From NCBI RefSeq assembly GCF_009724245.1, contig NZ_WNNK01000004.1:277685-341684 (forward strand): a DNA stretch of 64,000 bases. The letters run 5' to 3'. The translations under genes and the position numbers were made by a program. Below are positions 1 to 10,880 of the stretch, piece after piece. The DNA comes from Pseudomonas spelaei (lineage in GTDB: Bacteria > Pseudomonadota > Gammaproteobacteria > Pseudomonadales > Pseudomonadaceae). The notes beneath the pieces were generated by a model. It did not search any database. It was not told the origin of the DNA and saw only the letters and a program-made list of their open reading frames with translations. The stretch's first letter is position 1; each line of letters opens with the position of its first letter.

Positions 1-1
1 T

Positions 2-1219
2 ATCGGCCTGCACGCCAGCACCCTGGTGCGCGATGGCGGCACCTTGCAGATCGGTATCGGCTCGATGGGCGATGCGCTGACTGCGGCATTGCTGGCGCGT
101 CAGGCCGACAACGAGGCGTATCGCCAGTTGCTCAGCGATCTGGATGTGTACCAGTGGGCGCCGTTGATCAGCCGGGAGGGTGGGGTCGATCCTTTCGTTC
201 GTGGTCTTTACGGCTGCAGCGAAATGTTCGTCAACGGCTTGCTGGTGCTGGCGGATGCGGGGATTGTCCGGCGCAAGGTTTATCCGGATGCCGCGACCCA
301 GAAGCGGGCCAACGCCGGCACCCTGGATGAAGCTGCACAACCTGATGGGATCTCGATACATGGTGGCTTTTTCCTGGGGCCGCGCAGCTTTTATGAGCGG
401 TTACGGGACTTGCCGCAGAGCAAGCTCCTTGAGTTCAACATGACCCGCATCAGCTACATCAATGAGCTGTATGGGCAAGAAGAGCTCAAGCGTCTGCAGC
501 GCCTGGATGCACGCTTTATCAACAGTGCCTTTACCGTGACGCTGCTGGGCGCGGGCGTAGCAGACCAGTTGGAAGACGGTCGGGTGCTGAGCGGTGTAGG
601 TGGGCAATACAATTTTGTCGCCCAGGGTCATGCCCTGGAGGGTGCACGCTCGATTCTGATCCTGCGCAGTTGGCGTGAGTCGGCCGGGGAGGTCAGCTCC
701 AACATCGTCTGGGAGTACGGCCACTGCACCATTCCCCGGCATCTGCGAGACATTGTCATCACGGAATATGGCATTGCCGATTTGCGTGGGCAGACTGATG
801 CCAAGGTCATCGAGGCGCTGCTGAACATCACCGACTCACGGTTCCAGGGTGATCTGATCGAGCAGGCGCAAAAAGCCGGCAAGTTGCCGAAGGATTTCCG
901 GCTGAGTCCGCGTTTTGCCGACAATACCCCGGAGCGTTTGCAAGCGATCCAGGCGCGGCATCCACGGTTGTTCCCGGAGTATCCACTGGGCTGTGATTTC
1001 ACCGATGAAGAGCGGGATTTGTTGCGGGCGTTGAACTGGCTCAAAAGCAAATTCAAGCTGACGGAGATTTTCGAGCTGGGCAAGGCGGCGCTGGATGCAC
1101 CGGAGCCTGCGGCGTTTCCCGAGCATTTACAGCGGATGGGGTTGGCGAAGCCGGAGGGGTTGAAAGAGGATTTGTATCAGCGGCTGTTGCTCGCCGGCCT
1201 ACAGGCCACCGCGCACTAA
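2..1219 (+). CDS. Acetyl-CoA hydrolase/transferase family protein (5' end cut off)
   Basis: Open from the first in-frame base of the window with no start in a sensible place, so the gene begins upstream; 405 residues are visible. The reading frame carries features of the acetyl-CoA hydrolase/transferase C-terminal domain, including GVGGQYNFVAQ near the middle and ITEYGIADLRG further on. Family members move CoA between acyl groups or hydrolyse acyl-CoA in the cytoplasm. The substrate cannot be told from this fragment. A REPIN directly follows the stop codon. The family call is fairly safe, the exact activity is not. Confidence 0.8.
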   Translation: MGLHASTLVRDGGTLQIGIGSMGDALTAALLARQADNEAYRQLLSDLDVYQWAPLISREGGVDPFVRGLYGCSEMFVNGLLVLADAGIVRRKVYPDAATQKRANAGTLDEAAQPDGISIHGGFFLGPRSFYERLRDLPQSKLLEFNMTRISYINELYGQEELKRLQRLDARFINSAFTVTLLGAGVADQLEDGRVLSGVGGQYNFVAQGHALEGARSILILRSWRESAGEVSSNIVWEYGHCTIPRHLRDIVITEYGIADLRGQTDAKVIEALLNITDSRFQGDLIEQAQKAGKLPKDFRLSPRFADNTPERLQAIQARHPRLFPEYPLGCDFTDEERDLLRALNWLKSKFKLTEIFELGKAALDAPEPAAFPEHLQRMGLAKPEGLKEDLYQRLLLAGLQATAH

Positions 1220-1234
1220 CAAACACCGGAGATC

Positions 1235-1329
1235 AAATGTGGGAGCGGGCTTGCTCGCGAAAGCGGAGTACCAGCCAATATATGTGTGACTGATACACCG
1301 CTTTCGCGAGCAAGCCCGCTCCCACATTT
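1235..1329. repeat. REPIN (inverted pair of REP sequences, gcgggcttgctcgcg type)
   Basis: Two arms of about 33 bases starting aaatgtgggagcgggc are exact reverse complements, separated by about 30 unrelated bases. Each arm can also fold on itself (GCGGGC-TT-GCTCGC). This is the layout of Pseudomonas REPINs. It lies between the convergent CoA-transferase-like gene and xpt, where it may also limit read-through. Confidence 0.9.
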
Positions 1330-1365
1330 TTAACCGTGGCCGCTCAAGATTGCTGGGGTGATCGA

Positions 1366-1995
<630 letters not shown>

Positions 1996-4005
1996 CTAGC
2001 GCTTTAACATCGCGCGTATATCCGCTAAAGCGGTGTTGCCGCGAACGGCTTTGACTTCGGTCGGTGTGTCGTCGTTGCCTTCCCAGGCCAGGTCGTCCGG
2101 CGGCAGTTCATCGAGGAACCGGCTGGGCGCACAATCGATGATCTCGCCGTACTGCTTGCGCTTGGCGGCAAAGGTGAAGGCCAGGGTCTGACGTGCGCGG
2201 GTAATGCCCACGTAGGCCAGGCGCCGTTCTTCTTCGATGGTATCGGCTTCGATGCTGGAGCGGTGCGGGAGGATTTCCTCTTCCATGCCCATGATGAACA
2301 CGTAGGGAAATTCCAGGCCCTTGGAGGCGTGCAAGGTCATCATCTGCACACCTTCGGCGCCGTCTTCCTCTTCCTGCTGGCGTTCGAGCATGTCCCGCAG
2401 GACCAGCTTGCCGATGGCGTCCTCGACGGTCATCTCGCCTTCTTCGTCCTTCTCCAGGGTGTTTTTCAACGCCTCGATCAGAAACCACACGTTGCCCATG
2501 CGGTAATCGGCGGCTTTATCACTGGAGCTGTTGGTGCGTAGCCAGTTCTCGTAGTCGATGTCCATGACCATGCTGCGCAGGGCGCTGATCGGGTCTTCGC
2601 CGGAACACTGTTCGCGCACCTTGTCCATGAAGCGCTTGAAGCGCGCCAGGCGATCGGTGAAGCGGGTGTCCAGGTGCTCGCCCAGGCCAATTTCATCGGT
2701 GGCGGCGTACATCGAGATTTTGCGTTCGGTGGCGTAGTTACCGAGTTTTTCCAGGGTCGTCGAGCCGATTTCACGGCGTGGGACGTTGATCACCCGCAGG
2801 AAGGCGTTGTCGTCATCGGGGTTCACGATCAGCCGGAAGTAGGCCATCAGGTCTTTCACTTCCTGGCGTCCGAAAAAGCTGTTGCCGCCCGACAGACGAT
2901 AGGGAATCTGGTGGTGTTGCAGCTTCAGCTCGATCAGCTTGGCCTGATAGTTACCGCGATACAGGATCGCAAAGTCGCTGTAGGGCCGGTCGGTGCGCAG
3001 GTGCAACGTCAGCAATTCGACGGCTACACGCTCGGCTTCCGCGTCTTCGTTGCGGCAGCGGATCACGCGGATCTCGTCACCGTGGCCCATCTCGCTCCAC
3101 AGTTGTTTTTCAAACTCATGGGGGTTGTTGGAGATCAGCACGTTGGCGCAACGCAGGATACGGCTGGTGGAGCGGTAGTTCTGCTCCAGCATTACCACTT
3201 TCAGGGACGGGTAATCGTCCTTGAGCAGCATCAGGTTTTCCGGGCGGGCGCCGCGCCAGGCGTAGATCGACTGGTCATCGTCGCCTACCACGGTGAACTG
3301 GTTGCGGGTGCCGATCAGCAGCTTCACCAGCAAATACTGGCTGGCGTTGGTGTCCTGGTATTCGTCCACCAGCAGGTAGCGGACTTTGTTCTGCCACTTT
3401 TCGAGGATGTCGGCGTGTTCCTGGAACAGTTTTACCGGCAGTAGGATCAGGTCGTCGAAGTCCACGGCGTTGAACGCTTTCAGCGTGCGCTGATAGTGGG
3501 TGTAGACGATGGCGGCGGTCTGTTCCTTGGGGTTGCGCGCGTTTTCCAGGGCTTCGGGCGGCAGGATCAGGTCGTTTTTCCAGGCGCCGATCATGTTCTT
3601 GATCTCATCGACGCCGTCGTCGCCCGCGTATTCCTTCTGCATGATGTCGGTCATCAAGGCCTTGACGTCGGTCTCGTCGAAGATCGAGAAGCCCGGCTTG
3701 TAGCCCAGCCGCACATGCTCCTTGCGGATGATGTTCAGGCCCAGGTTGTGGAAGGTACACACAGTGAGGCCGCGGCCTTCGCCACCCTTGAGCAGGGTGC
3801 CGACGCGCTCTTTCATTTCCCGCGCCGCCTTGTTGGTAAAGGTCATGGCGACGATGTACTGGGCGCGGATGCCGCAGCTCTGGATCAGGTGCGCGATCTT
3901 GCGGGTGATCACGCTGGTCTTGCCGGAACCAGCACCGGCGAGCACCAATAGAGGGCCGCCGACGTAGTTCACGGCTTCTTGCTGCCGGGGATTGAGTCGG
4001 GACAT
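1996..4005 (-). CDS. rep: ATP-dependent DNA helicase Rep
   Basis: Superfamily 1A 3'-5' DNA helicase that removes proteins ahead of replication forks and helps restart them. The 669-residue protein has the Q-motif (LNPRQQEAV), Walker A GAGSGKT at residues 24-30, Walker B region LLVDEYQDTN, the QNYRST motif and, near the C-terminus, TLHASKGLEF and YVGITRAR. Length and motifs fit Rep rather than UvrD, which is longer. The start is the ATG before SRLNPRQQ. It may be transcribed together with xpt. Confidence 0.95.
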   Translation of the reverse strand: MSRLNPRQQEAVNYVGGPLLVLAGAGSGKTSVITRKIAHLIQSCGIRAQYIVAMTFTNKAAREMKERVGTLLKGGEGRGLTVCTFHNLGLNIIRKEHVRLGYKPGFSIFDETDVKALMTDIMQKEYAGDDGVDEIKNMIGAWKNDLILPPEALENARNPKEQTAAIVYTHYQRTLKAFNAVDFDDLILLPVKLFQEHADILEKWQNKVRYLLVDEYQDTNASQYLLVKLLIGTRNQFTVVGDDDQSIYAWRGARPENLMLLKDDYPSLKVVMLEQNYRSTSRILRCANVLISNNPHEFEKQLWSEMGHGDEIRVIRCRNEDAEAERVAVELLTLHLRTDRPYSDFAILYRGNYQAKLIELKLQHHQIPYRLSGGNSFFGRQEVKDLMAYFRLIVNPDDDNAFLRVINVPRREIGSTTLEKLGNYATERKISMYAATDEIGLGEHLDTRFTDRLARFKRFMDKVREQCSGEDPISALRSMVMDIDYENWLRTNSSSDKAADYRMGNVWFLIEALKNTLEKDEEGEMTVEDAIGKLVLRDMLERQQEEEDGAEGVQMMTLHASKGLEFPYVFIMGMEEEILPHRSSIEADTIEEERRLAYVGITRARQTLAFTFAAKRKQYGEIIDCAPSRFLDELPPDDLAWEGNDDTPTEVKAVRGNTALADIRAMLKR

Positions 4006-4188
4006 ACGAAATTTCGGGAGTCATTGATCAAAAGGGCGGGCATTTTAACAGGCTGGAAAGATTCTGCTGCCTCTGAACGACAGTGTGACGTACCACTCGA
4101 TCTAAATTTGCCGGTTTTGTTACTTTGCCGCAGGATGTGCGCAGTATTTGGGTCTATTGTTCGATCTAGAGCCGCACTGCACGTACCT

Positions 4189-4207
4189 GATAATCAATAT
4201 CATTGGT
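4189..4207. promoter_or_regulatory. Possible Fur box ahead of the GGDEF-EAL gene
   Basis: The stretch GATAATCAATATCATTGGT matches the classical 19-base Fur consensus at 13 positions by hand alignment. It lies 66 bases before the TTG start of the cyclic-di-GMP gene, in the promoter region between that gene and the divergent rep. The match is only moderate and could be chance in an AT-rich promoter. Confidence 0.35.
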
Positions 4208-4272
4208 CATTGTCAGGCCGCACGTCATAATGCCCGCCGCCAACGAAATTTTGCAGAGTCTAGGGAGCTAGC

Positions 4273-5937
4273 TTGTCTACGCCTGTCGAACCCTTGCGTT
4301 TGCTGCTACTGGCCGATACGCCTACGTGGGCAGCGTTATTGCGCGAGTGCCTGGTGCCGATGGGGGATGCTGCTGTCCTGATCAGTGCGCCAAACTGGGA
4401 GTCTGTGAGCAGTCTGTTCGATGACGACCACAGCGCGGTGTTGTTGACCATTCCCAGCCTTCAACCCGGCCCCGGCCGTTGCAGCCTGCCGACTGTCTTG
4501 CTGCTGGAACAGGAACCGCTGGTGTCACCGCTGGGGGTCAGCGACTGGCTGATCTTCAATGCATTGGATATCGATACATTGCGCCGCTGCTTGCGCCATG
4601 TCCGCGAGCGTGGGTTGCTGGAAAACACCTTGCAGCGCCTGGCTGAACAAGACCCGTTGACCGGGATCGCCAATCGCCAGGGTTTCCAGACCTTGCTGGC
4701 CGCGCGCCTGGCTGAAAATGAGGGCCGGGGCCTGGCTCTCGGGCATCTGGACCTGGACAATTTCCGCCATGCCAACGACGCCCTCGGTCACCAGGCCGGC
4801 GACCGGCTGATCCTGCAAGTGGTCTCGCGGCTTAAAAGCCAGCTTGAGGCAGGGGATCAACTGGCGCGCCTGGGCAGTGACGAGTTCGCCTTGTTGATCG
4901 ACACCCGCCGAGCACCCCAGCGCGCCGAATGGATGGCCGAGCGCATCACCGAGGCCATGGCCGAGCCTTATTGGGTCGACGGTGAAAGCCTGCTGATCGG
5001 TTGCAGCCTCGGCGTGGCTCATGCCCGGGCCAAGGCGGGTCCCGACCCGTTGATGTGGCACGCCCATATCGCCATGCAGCAAGCCAAAAGCACCCAGGGC
5101 TGCACCTTTCACATCTTCAACGAACGCATCAACCGCAACGCCCGTAGCCTCGCCGACCTGGAAAGCGAGCTGCGCCGGGCGTTGCGCCGCGACGAGCTGG
5201 AACTGCATTACCAACCACGGCTGGACCTGGACGACGGCCATATCGTCGGCCTGGAAGCCTTGGTGCGCTGGCGTCACGGTGAGCGCGGGTTGCTGCCGCC
5301 CAGTGAGTTCGTGCCGTTGGCTGAGCAGAGTGGCTTGATCGTGCCGCTGGGCTACTGGGTGATTTCCCGGGCGCTCCGGGACATGCAAGCCTTGCGCGAA
5401 CGCGGGCTTGCACCGCTGCACATGGCGGTCAACCTGTCGTTCCGCCAGTTCCAGGACAGCCAGTTGCTCACCACCCTCAGCCGGCTGATTGCCGAGCGCG
5501 GTGTGGAAGCGCAATGGCTGGAGTTTGAACTGACAGAAACCGCCGTGATGCGCCGCAGCGACTTGGTCAAGCAGACCATGGACGCTCTAGGCCGCCTCGG
5601 TGTGCGCTTCTCCCTGGATGACTTCGGCACCGGATTTTCGTCGTTCGTGCACCTCAACAGCCTGCCGATTGCCTTGCTGAAGATCGACAAGAGCTTTGTC
5701 GGTGGCATGGAAGAGCGCGAAGAGAACCGCAAGCTGGTGCACGCCATGATCAACCTGGCCCACAACCTCAACCTGGAGGTGGTGGCTGAGGGGGTGGAAA
5801 CGCCTGAGCAGTTGGCGCTGCTGAGGTTGTTCGGCTGCGATCAGGCCCAGGGGTACTTGATCAGCAAGCCGTTGCCGTTGGCGGAGCTGGTGGAGTACCT
5901 GACGTTTGGCAGTAGCCAGGAAGCCTTGTTGGGTTAA
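4273..5937 (+). CDS. GGDEF-EAL protein, probable cyclic-di-GMP phosphodiesterase (ProE-like)
   Basis: 554 residues. The first 110 or so look like a degenerate receiver-like domain. A GGDEF domain follows (about 120-285) and then an EAL domain (about 290-545). The GGDEF signature is GSDEF (201-205) and the upstream inhibitory site reads EAGD rather than RxxD, so cyclase activity and product inhibition are doubtful. The EAL domain keeps GLEAL (326-330), DDFGTG and KIDKSF, so c-di-GMP hydrolysis is likely. Its position beside rep matches P. aeruginosa PA5295, described as the phosphodiesterase ProE. The start is a TTG preceded by AGGGAG. Confidence 0.85.
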   Translation: MSTPVEPLRLLLLADTPTWAALLRECLVPMGDAAVLISAPNWESVSSLFDDDHSAVLLTIPSLQPGPGRCSLPTVLLLEQEPLVSPLGVSDWLIFNALDIDTLRRCLRHVRERGLLENTLQRLAEQDPLTGIANRQGFQTLLAARLAENEGRGLALGHLDLDNFRHANDALGHQAGDRLILQVVSRLKSQLEAGDQLARLGSDEFALLIDTRRAPQRAEWMAERITEAMAEPYWVDGESLLIGCSLGVAHARAKAGPDPLMWHAHIAMQQAKSTQGCTFHIFNERINRNARSLADLESELRRALRRDELELHYQPRLDLDDGHIVGLEALVRWRHGERGLLPPSEFVPLAEQSGLIVPLGYWVISRALRDMQALRERGLAPLHMAVNLSFRQFQDSQLLTTLSRLIAERGVEAQWLEFELTETAVMRRSDLVKQTMDALGRLGVRFSLDDFGTGFSSFVHLNSLPIALLKIDKSFVGGMEEREENRKLVHAMINLAHNLNLEVVAEGVETPEQLALLRLFGCDQAQGYLISKPLPLAELVEYLTFGSSQEALLG

Positions 5938-5962
5938 ATGATTTGGCCTTGTGAACCCAATC

Positions 5963-5993
5963 AAATGTGGGAGCTGGCTTGCCTGCGATAGCC
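5963..5993. repeat. Single REP sequence (gctggcttgcctgcg type)
   Basis: One arm only, aaatgtgggagctggcttgc followed by ctgcgatag. The matching inverted arm is absent nearby, so this is a lone REP rather than a REPIN. Confidence 0.75.
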
Positions 5994-6035
5994 ATAGGTA
6001 TCTACGCATCTTTTGAATCCTGCAAAAACCCTGTA

Positions 6036-6128
6036 GCCGCTGCCGAGGTACGAGGCTGCGATGGGCTGCGTAGCGGCCCCTAGGGCGGTCCTGCGCCCCG
6101 CATCGCAGCCTCGTGCCTCGGCAGCGGC
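6036..6128. repeat. Long inverted repeat of a second intergenic family
   Basis: Arms gccgctgccgaggtacgagg (continuing ctgcgat) at 6036-6062 and its near-exact inverted copy at 6102-6128 surround a GC-rich loop. A half copy of the same family lies at 10881-10914. It sits between the convergent GGDEF-EAL and MATE genes and could act as a transcription barrier. Confidence 0.8.
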
Positions 6129-6137
6129 AGTCGGGTT

Positions 6138-7550
6138 CTAGTCCGGCTGTGCCGCCTGGAATGAGCCTTGTGCGTCAGTCTCAACACCTTCGCGCCGAAT
6201 CATCCGCTTCATCTTCACTTCAAATGCCCAGGTCAGGCTCACCGCCGCGCACGCCAGGCCCAGGGCCAGGCCCCACCACACGCCGGTCGGCCCCCCGCCC
6301 AAGGTGAAAGCCATCAACCAGGCCGACGGCGCACCGATCAACCAATAGCAACCCAATCCCACCAGGAACGTGGTCTTGGCGTCCTTGAGCCCACGGATAC
6401 AGCCCATGGCGATGGTTTGCACGCCGTCGAACAGTTCGAACCAGGCCGCCACCGCCAGCAGACTGACTGCCAAGCTGATGACGTCGCGAAAGGCCGGGTC
6501 GTTATGGTCGAGGAACAGCCCGATCAATTCGTTGGACAGCAGCCAGAACACCATGGCAAATCCCAGCATTACCACCGCGCCAAAGACAATCCCGACCCGC
6601 CCGGCCATGCGCGCATCGAGCAATTGCCCGGCACCGTAATGCTGGCCGATCCGCATGGTGATCGCATACGACAATCCTGCAGGCACCATGAACGCTACCG
6701 AGACGATTTGCAGGGCGATCTGGTGCGCAGCCAACTGCGTGCTGCCCATGGTGCCCATGCACAGCGCGGCAAAGGCAAACAGCCCGACCTCCACCGCGTA
6801 GGTGCCGCCGATCGGCAGGCCCAGGCGCCACAGCTCCCGCAGGTACTGGCGGTTGGGGCGCGACAGGCCTTTGCGCAGTGGGTAAGCGTCATACGCGCGG
6901 TTGTGGCGGATGTACCACATCAGCGCCAGGGCCATGCCGTTGGCGACAATGGCGGTCACCAGGCCAATGCCCATCAGCCCCAGTTTCGGCAGGCCGAACA
7001 TGCCTTCGATCAAGGCGTGGTTGAGCAGGTAATTGAGCACGGTGCCGCCCAGGCTGATGACCATCACTGGCGTTGCCTTGCCGATGGCGCTGGTGAAACC
7101 GCGCAGGGCCATGAACGTCAGGTAACCGGGCAGGGCGAACGGCAGGATCGTCAGGAACTGGCCGGCCGAATGCACGTTGGTTTCGGTCTGGCCGAACATC
7201 AGCAGTATCGGTTTGAGGTTCCACAGCAGCAAGCCGGCTACCAGCGCCATGAGCCAGGCCAGCCACAGTCCGGCCTGGGTCAGCCGGGTGGCGCCTTCGA
7301 TGTCGCCGGCACCCTGGCGGATGGCGACCAGCGTGCCCACGGCAGCAATCACGCCGATGCAGAAAATCGACACGAACGAATAGCTCGCCGCTCCCAGGCC
7401 ACCGCCGGCCAGGGCTTCGGGGCTCAGGCGGGCCATCATCAGGGTGTCAGTCAGCACCATCAGCATGTGGGCCAACTGTGAGGCAATCAACGGCCCTGCC
7501 AGCCGCAGAATGGCCCAGAGTTCGCTACGTACCGGATGCTGCATGATCAT
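6138..7550 (-). CDS. MATE family multidrug efflux transporter (NorM-like)
   Basis: About 470 residues with 12 hydrophobic segments in two halves of the MATE fold, starting with LAGPLIASQLAHMLMVLTDT, a typical first-helix pattern. MATE pumps export cationic drugs and other compounds across the inner membrane using sodium or proton gradients. Several starts are possible (TTG 7559, ATG 7550, ATG 7544) and none has a strong ribosome site; I chose 7550. It is divergent from a LysR regulator 152 bases away, which may control it. Substrates unknown. Confidence 0.85.
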   Translation of the reverse strand: MIMQHPVRSELWAILRLAGPLIASQLAHMLMVLTDTLMMARLSPEALAGGGLGAASYSFVSIFCIGVIAAVGTLVAIRQGAGDIEGATRLTQAGLWLAWLMALVAGLLLWNLKPILLMFGQTETNVHSAGQFLTILPFALPGYLTFMALRGFTSAIGKATPVMVISLGGTVLNYLLNHALIEGMFGLPKLGLMGIGLVTAIVANGMALALMWYIRHNRAYDAYPLRKGLSRPNRQYLRELWRLGLPIGGTYAVEVGLFAFAALCMGTMGSTQLAAHQIALQIVSVAFMVPAGLSYAITMRIGQHYGAGQLLDARMAGRVGIVFGAVVMLGFAMVFWLLSNELIGLFLDHNDPAFRDVISLAVSLLAVAAWFELFDGVQTIAMGCIRGLKDAKTTFLVGLGCYWLIGAPSAWLMAFTLGGGPTGVWWGLALGLACAAVSLTWAFEVKMKRMIRREGVETDAQGSFQAAQPD

Positions 7551-7702
7551 CACGCTCAAAAAGTCAGGGAGTGGGGAAAGGGTTGATTCTCGGCGCTCTG
7601 GGTGCTTTACACAAAGGGATAAAAGCGATCGTTTGCATGATTAAAACTCATGCCTTAATGATTCTGGTAGGGTTTCGATATTACGTCGTTGGAGCTTTCC
7701 TT

Positions 7703-8623
7703 ATGTCTCGTCGTCTTCCTCCGCTTTACGCCTTGCGGGCGTTTGAAGCGGCTTCCAGGCATAACTCTTTCACGCGGGCGGCGGAGGAGTTGTCGATCAC
7801 CCAAAGTGCGGTCAGCCGGCACATTCGCACCCTCGAAGAGCATTTTGCGTGTCGCCTGTTCCAGCGCAGCGGTCGCACCTTGCAACTCACAGAAGCGGCG
7901 CGGTTGCTGCTGCCCGGTGTGCGCGAAGGTTTCGCCGCCCTGGAGCGCGCCTGCCATACCTTGAACGCCGAAGATGACATCCTGCGCATGAAGGCACCGT
8001 CCACCCTGACCATGCGCTGGTTGCTGGCACGGCTCAGCCGGTTCCGGCATTTGCAGCCGGGCAATGAAGTGCAATTGACCAGTGCCTGGATGAGCATCGA
8101 TGAAGTGGACTTCAATCAGGAACCCTTCGACTGTGCGGTGTTGCTGAGCAACGGCCATTTTCCGCCGGACTGGGAGGCCAGCTATCTGTTCCCGGAGCTG
8201 CTGATTCCGGTGGGCGCGCCGAATCTGCTGAATGATGGCCCCTGGGATGCCGCGCGGTTGGCGTCCGCCGAACTGTTGCACCCGACGCCGGACCGCCGCG
8301 ACTGGCGCAACTGGCTGGAGCGCATGGGGCTGTCGTCACAAGTGTCGCTCAAAGGCGGACAGGTGTTCGACACGCTGGAGCTGGGCATGATCGCCGCCGC
8401 GCGGGGTTACGGCGTGTCGATGGGTGATCTGTTGATGGTGGCCGAAGATGTGGCCCAGGGGCGGCTGAGCCTGCCATGGCCCACGGCGGTCGCCAGCGGG
8501 GAAGATTATTACCTGGTCTGGCCGAAAACCCGCCCCGGTGGTGAGCGCCTGCGCCGGCTGGCGGACTTTCTTCAAAGCGAGGTCCAGGCCATGGAACTGC
8601 CCCAGGTCGAGCGGCTCGACTGA
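7703..8623 (+). CDS. LysR-type transcriptional regulator (GcvA-like)
   Basis: 306 residues. The winged helix-turn-helix is at about 6-63 (TRAAEELSITQSAVSRHI), followed by a LysR substrate domain. The opening LPPLYALRAFEAASRHNSFT is typical of the GcvA/AmpR branch. I chose the ATG at 7703 because GGAG lies 9 bases before it and the LysR domain begins right after; in-frame starts further upstream (from 7571) would add 44 unrelated residues. Its divergent neighbour, the MATE pump, is the likely target, but the ligand is not evident. Confidence 0.85.
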   Translation: MSRRLPPLYALRAFEAASRHNSFTRAAEELSITQSAVSRHIRTLEEHFACRLFQRSGRTLQLTEAARLLLPGVREGFAALERACHTLNAEDDILRMKAPSTLTMRWLLARLSRFRHLQPGNEVQLTSAWMSIDEVDFNQEPFDCAVLLSNGHFPPDWEASYLFPELLIPVGAPNLLNDGPWDAARLASAELLHPTPDRRDWRNWLERMGLSSQVSLKGGQVFDTLELGMIAAARGYGVSMGDLLMVAEDVAQGRLSLPWPTAVASGEDYYLVWPKTRPGGERLRRLADFLQSEVQAMELPQVERLD

Positions 8624-8812
8624 ATCGATGTAGCGCCCGCAAACAATGCGTTTGGGTGATACCCCTGTGGATCGCTCAAGTATTGCGGGTGGCCGCCGAA
8701 GTAGGTGTATCGGAGCCGCCATGCAGGAGCGGCTCAGCGTGCCCCCTACTAGAAATTTCGCCGAGTCGCGCTACGAGATCAGGATGATCCGGTCCCTCGG
8801 CCAGGAGCTGTC

Positions 8813-10789
8813 ATGTCTCAACCTCGCGCCCGGATCGCCTCCCAACTGGGTCTTGCCTTAGCGGTCATACTGGCTGTCGTCATCAGCGGCAGTACCGTTT
8901 TTGCCTTGCGCTCGCTGGACTCCGCCAACCTCGACACCCGGGAAGAACACCTGGCGAGCGAGGCGCGGTTGTTGGCTGACCAACTCAATACCTTCCACAG
9001 CACCTTGCGCGAGAGTACCCAGCGCTTGAGCGGGCTGTTTGAAAAGCGCTTCGGCGCCGGGCTGAGTGTGCGTCCTGACCAGCCAGTGACTGTCGCCGGT
9101 GTGCAAACTCCAGGCCTGTACCTGGGCACTGAAGTGCTCAATAACAATTTCGCTGAAGTCGACAACTTCAAGCAAATGTCCGGCGGCGTGGCGACGGTGT
9201 TCGTGCGCAGTGGCGAGGACTTTATCCGTGTCAGTACTTCGCTGACCAAGCAGGATGGCAGCCGCGCCATTGGCACGGTTCTGGACCACCAGCATCCGGC
9301 GTATCAGCGCTTGCTCGCCGGGCAGAGCTACGTGGGCCGGGCGGTCTTGTTCGAACGCTCCTACATGACCCAGTACAGCCCGGTGCGGGATGCCGGTGGC
9401 AAGGTGATTGCCGTGTTGTTTATCGGCTTCGACTACACCGATGCGCAGAATGCCCAGTTCGACAATCTCAAACGCTTCCGTATTGGCCAGACCGGCTCCC
9501 TGGCATTGCTGGATGAGCAGCAACACTGGCTGGTACCGCCAGCAGGTGTGCAAGCGCTGGATCAATCGGTTCCGGTTATGCTCGACTTGGCCAAGACGCC
9601 GGGTAAGGGGCGTTTCTGGAGTGACAAGGACGAAGACTTCTATAGCGTTTCGGTGCCCTTCGAAGGCGGTCCATGGTCGGTTGTGGCCAGCATGCCGAAG
9701 GCTGAAATCCGTGCCGTCACTTGGGCCGTGGGTATTCGCCTGGTGATCGGCAGTGTGCTGGCGATGTTGCTGGCGGTGGGCGCCGCCGTTTGGTTATTGC
9801 GCAGCAAGTTGCAGCCGTTGGGGGATCTGGTACGCCAGGCCGAAGCCTTGGGCGCCGGTGACTTGAGTGCACGCCTGAACGTGTCCAGCCATGACGAAAT
9901 CGGTCAGTTGGCCCGCAGTTTCAACCAGATGGGCGAAGCGCTGTCGACCATGGTTTCGCACATTCGCAAGGCGGCCGAAGAGGTCAATAGCCGCGCCCAG
10001 GCGTTGTCGGGTTTATCCGGCGGAGCGTATGAAGGCATGGAGCAACAATCCGGCGAGATCACCAGCATGGCCGGCGCGGTGGAGGAGTTCAGCGCCACCT
10101 CGTTGAATATCGCCGACAACATGGGCAATACCGAACGCCTGGCCCAGGACAACGCCCAGCAAACCCGTATTGGGCGGACCTCGATGCAAGAGGCGTCGTC
10201 GTCCCTGGAGCACATCGCCACGGCGCTGAACAGCACGGCAGCGGTGATCAATACCTTGGGGCAGCGTTCCCAGGAAATTGGCGGGATTGTCGGCGTAATC
10301 ACCTCGATTGCCGACCAGACCAACCTGTTGGCACTCAACGCTGCTATCGAGGCTGCCCGCGCGGGTGAGCAGGGTCGTGGCTTTGCGGTGGTGGCGGATG
10401 AAGTCCGTAATTTGGCATCGCGTACCCGTCAGGCTACCGACGAAATTTCCGGGATGATCCAGAGCATCCAGCAGGAAACCGGCAATGCCATCAGTACCAT
10501 GGAGCAGGGCAACGTGCTGATGCAGGAAGGCCTGTCACGCAACGCTGACGTGGCGTCGGCGCTGGCACGGATCGACGAACAAAGCCGCTCGGCCGGCCAG
10601 CAGTTTGCGGCAATTACCACGGCGACTCAGGAACAAAGCAGCACGGCCACCTTGCTCAGCAGCAACCTGCAGAGCATTGCCCTGGCCAACAGCGAGCAGC
10701 GGGAAGTGGTGTCGAACCTGGCCGTTACCGCCAAGGAGCTTGAGACCTTGGCGGCAGGCTTGCGCCAGGAAGTGGATCGGTTTCGCTGA
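8813..10789 (+). CDS. Methyl-accepting chemotaxis protein with periplasmic Cache domain
   Basis: 658 residues. One membrane helix lies near residues 10-31, then a large periplasmic region (about 35-300) of Cache type, a second helix (about 303-328), a HAMP domain and a long cytoplasmic coiled coil. The signalling hairpin is recognisable around residues 493-545 ([20 protein letters not shown]). It senses an unknown external ligand and controls CheA. It stands alone, with no che genes nearby. The Cache assignment rests on overall layout and is not ligand-specific. Confidence 0.88.
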   Translation: MSQPRARIASQLGLALAVILAVVISGSTVFALRSLDSANLDTREEHLASEARLLADQLNTFHSTLRESTQRLSGLFEKRFGAGLSVRPDQPVTVAGVQTPGLYLGTEVLNNNFAEVDNFKQMSGGVATVFVRSGEDFIRVSTSLTKQDGSRAIGTVLDHQHPAYQRLLAGQSYVGRAVLFERSYMTQYSPVRDAGGKVIAVLFIGFDYTDAQNAQFDNLKRFRIGQTGSLALLDEQQHWLVPPAGVQALDQSVPVMLDLAKTPGKGRFWSDKDEDFYSVSVPFEGGPWSVVASMPKAEIRAVTWAVGIRLVIGSVLAMLLAVGAAVWLLRSKLQPLGDLVRQAEALGAGDLSARLNVSSHDEIGQLARSFNQMGEALSTMVSHIRKAAEEVNSRAQALSGLSGGAYEGMEQQSGEITSMAGAVEEFSATSLNIADNMGNTERLAQDNAQQTRIGRTSMQEASSSLEHIATALNSTAAVINTLGQRSQEIGGIVGVITSIADQTNLLALNAAIEAARAGEQGRGFAVVADEVRNLASRTRQATDEISGMIQSIQQETGNAISTMEQGNVLMQEGLSRNADVASALARIDEQSRSAGQQFAAITTATQEQSSTATLLSSNLQSIALANSEQREVVSNLAVTAKELETLAAGLRQEVDRFR

Positions 10790-10880
10790 TGGGCCCCATC
10801 GCGGCATAAATACCTACACACCTGACGCCATCGCCTGTAGATACCGTCTTGCCCGTCATCGGGCGGCGGTCCTGCGGCCC

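Noticed and set aside
2674..3444. 256-codon open frame antisense to rep
   Set aside because: Lies wholly within rep, which is full length with all helicase motifs.
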